A model generated the notes under the pieces. That model ran no database searches. It was not told where the DNA came from and worked only from the letters and a program-made list of their open reading frames with translations. Both the position numbers and the translations under genes were made by a program. Shown here in pieces: positions 13,515 through 13,565 of a DNA stretch of 13,565 nucleotides (position 1 is its first letter; each line of letters begins with the position of its first letter). Origin of the DNA: Pseudaeromonas sp041441555 (GTDB taxonomy: Bacteria > Pseudomonadota > Gammaproteobacteria > Enterobacterales > Aeromonadaceae); the NCBI GenBank assembly GCA_041441555.1, contig JASDSW010000065.1, positions 1-13,565 on the forward strand, in the 5' to 3' direction.

Positions 13515-13565
13515 TCATCGCGTCTTTCCGGGGAAGGCGGCCTTGATTTTCAGGAAAAAGTACTC
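13515..13565 (-). CDS. C-terminal end of an unidentified gene (partial)
   Basis: From the right edge the minus strand reads 16 codons, ending AAFPGKTR, then TGA at 13515-13517. The stop is followed within a few bases by the bidirectional terminator, which is why I read it as a real gene end. The fragment is hydrophobic then basic and is too short to identify. Confidence 0.4.
   Translation of the reverse strand, partial: EYFFLKIKAAFPGKTR

Overview
The window looks like chromosomal core DNA of a GC-rich gammaproteobacterium, most likely Aeromonas or a close relative. The ribosomal proteins, RlmB, RNase R, OxyR, RdgB and HemW all read as near-E. coli proteins, and the order oxyR / peroxiredoxin-glutaredoxin fusion / dihydrolipoamide-dehydrogenase-like flavoprotein is one I recall from Vibrio. 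Genus assignment is inference. I see no insertion sequence, phage gene, CRISPR array or tRNA.

Left part (1-5021), minus strand. From right to left it holds rnr (RNase R), rlmB (23S rRNA G2251 methyltransferase) and the operon rpsF-rpsR-rplI (S6, S18, L9), closed by a rho-independent terminator at 251-287. Beyond it, still on the minus strand, 73-132 has the architecture of a ribosomal RNA P1 promoter whose leader runs off the left edge, so an rRNA operon probably lies just outside. This is a translation and RNA-metabolism block. The priB gene found between rpsF and rpsR in E. coli is missing here.

Middle part (5099-9700). A soluble GGDEF diguanylate cyclase diverges from rnr and ends in a terminator that runs into the stop codon of convergent oxyR. 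OxyR diverges from a peroxiredoxin-glutaredoxin hybrid, and a well-conserved four-element OxyR site (7150-7186) sits between them. It overlaps the likely oxyR -10 and abuts the likely peroxiredoxin -35, fitting autorepression on one side and peroxide induction on the other. A class I pyridine-nucleotide disulfide oxidoreductase follows, with a canonical CxxxxC redox pair and a second CxxC at its extreme C-terminus.

Right part (9719-13565). On the minus strand a chagasin-like (I42) protease-inhibitor lipoprotein is followed by an unrecognised exported-looking protein with six cysteines. On the plus strand rdgB (dITP/XTP pyrophosphatase) and hemW (radical-SAM heme-trafficking protein) are two bases apart. 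A peroxiredoxin-like gene follows in which the usual first active-site cysteine is serine. A bidirectional terminator and the last 16 codons of an unidentified minus-strand gene finish the window.

Most of the window is ordinary. The points that deserve a second look are the OxyR-controlled thiol module with the C-terminal CxxC flavoprotein, the Cys-to-Ser peroxiredoxin-like protein, the inhibitor-lipoprotein/Cys-rich pair, and a diguanylate cyclase with a degenerate product-inhibition site.
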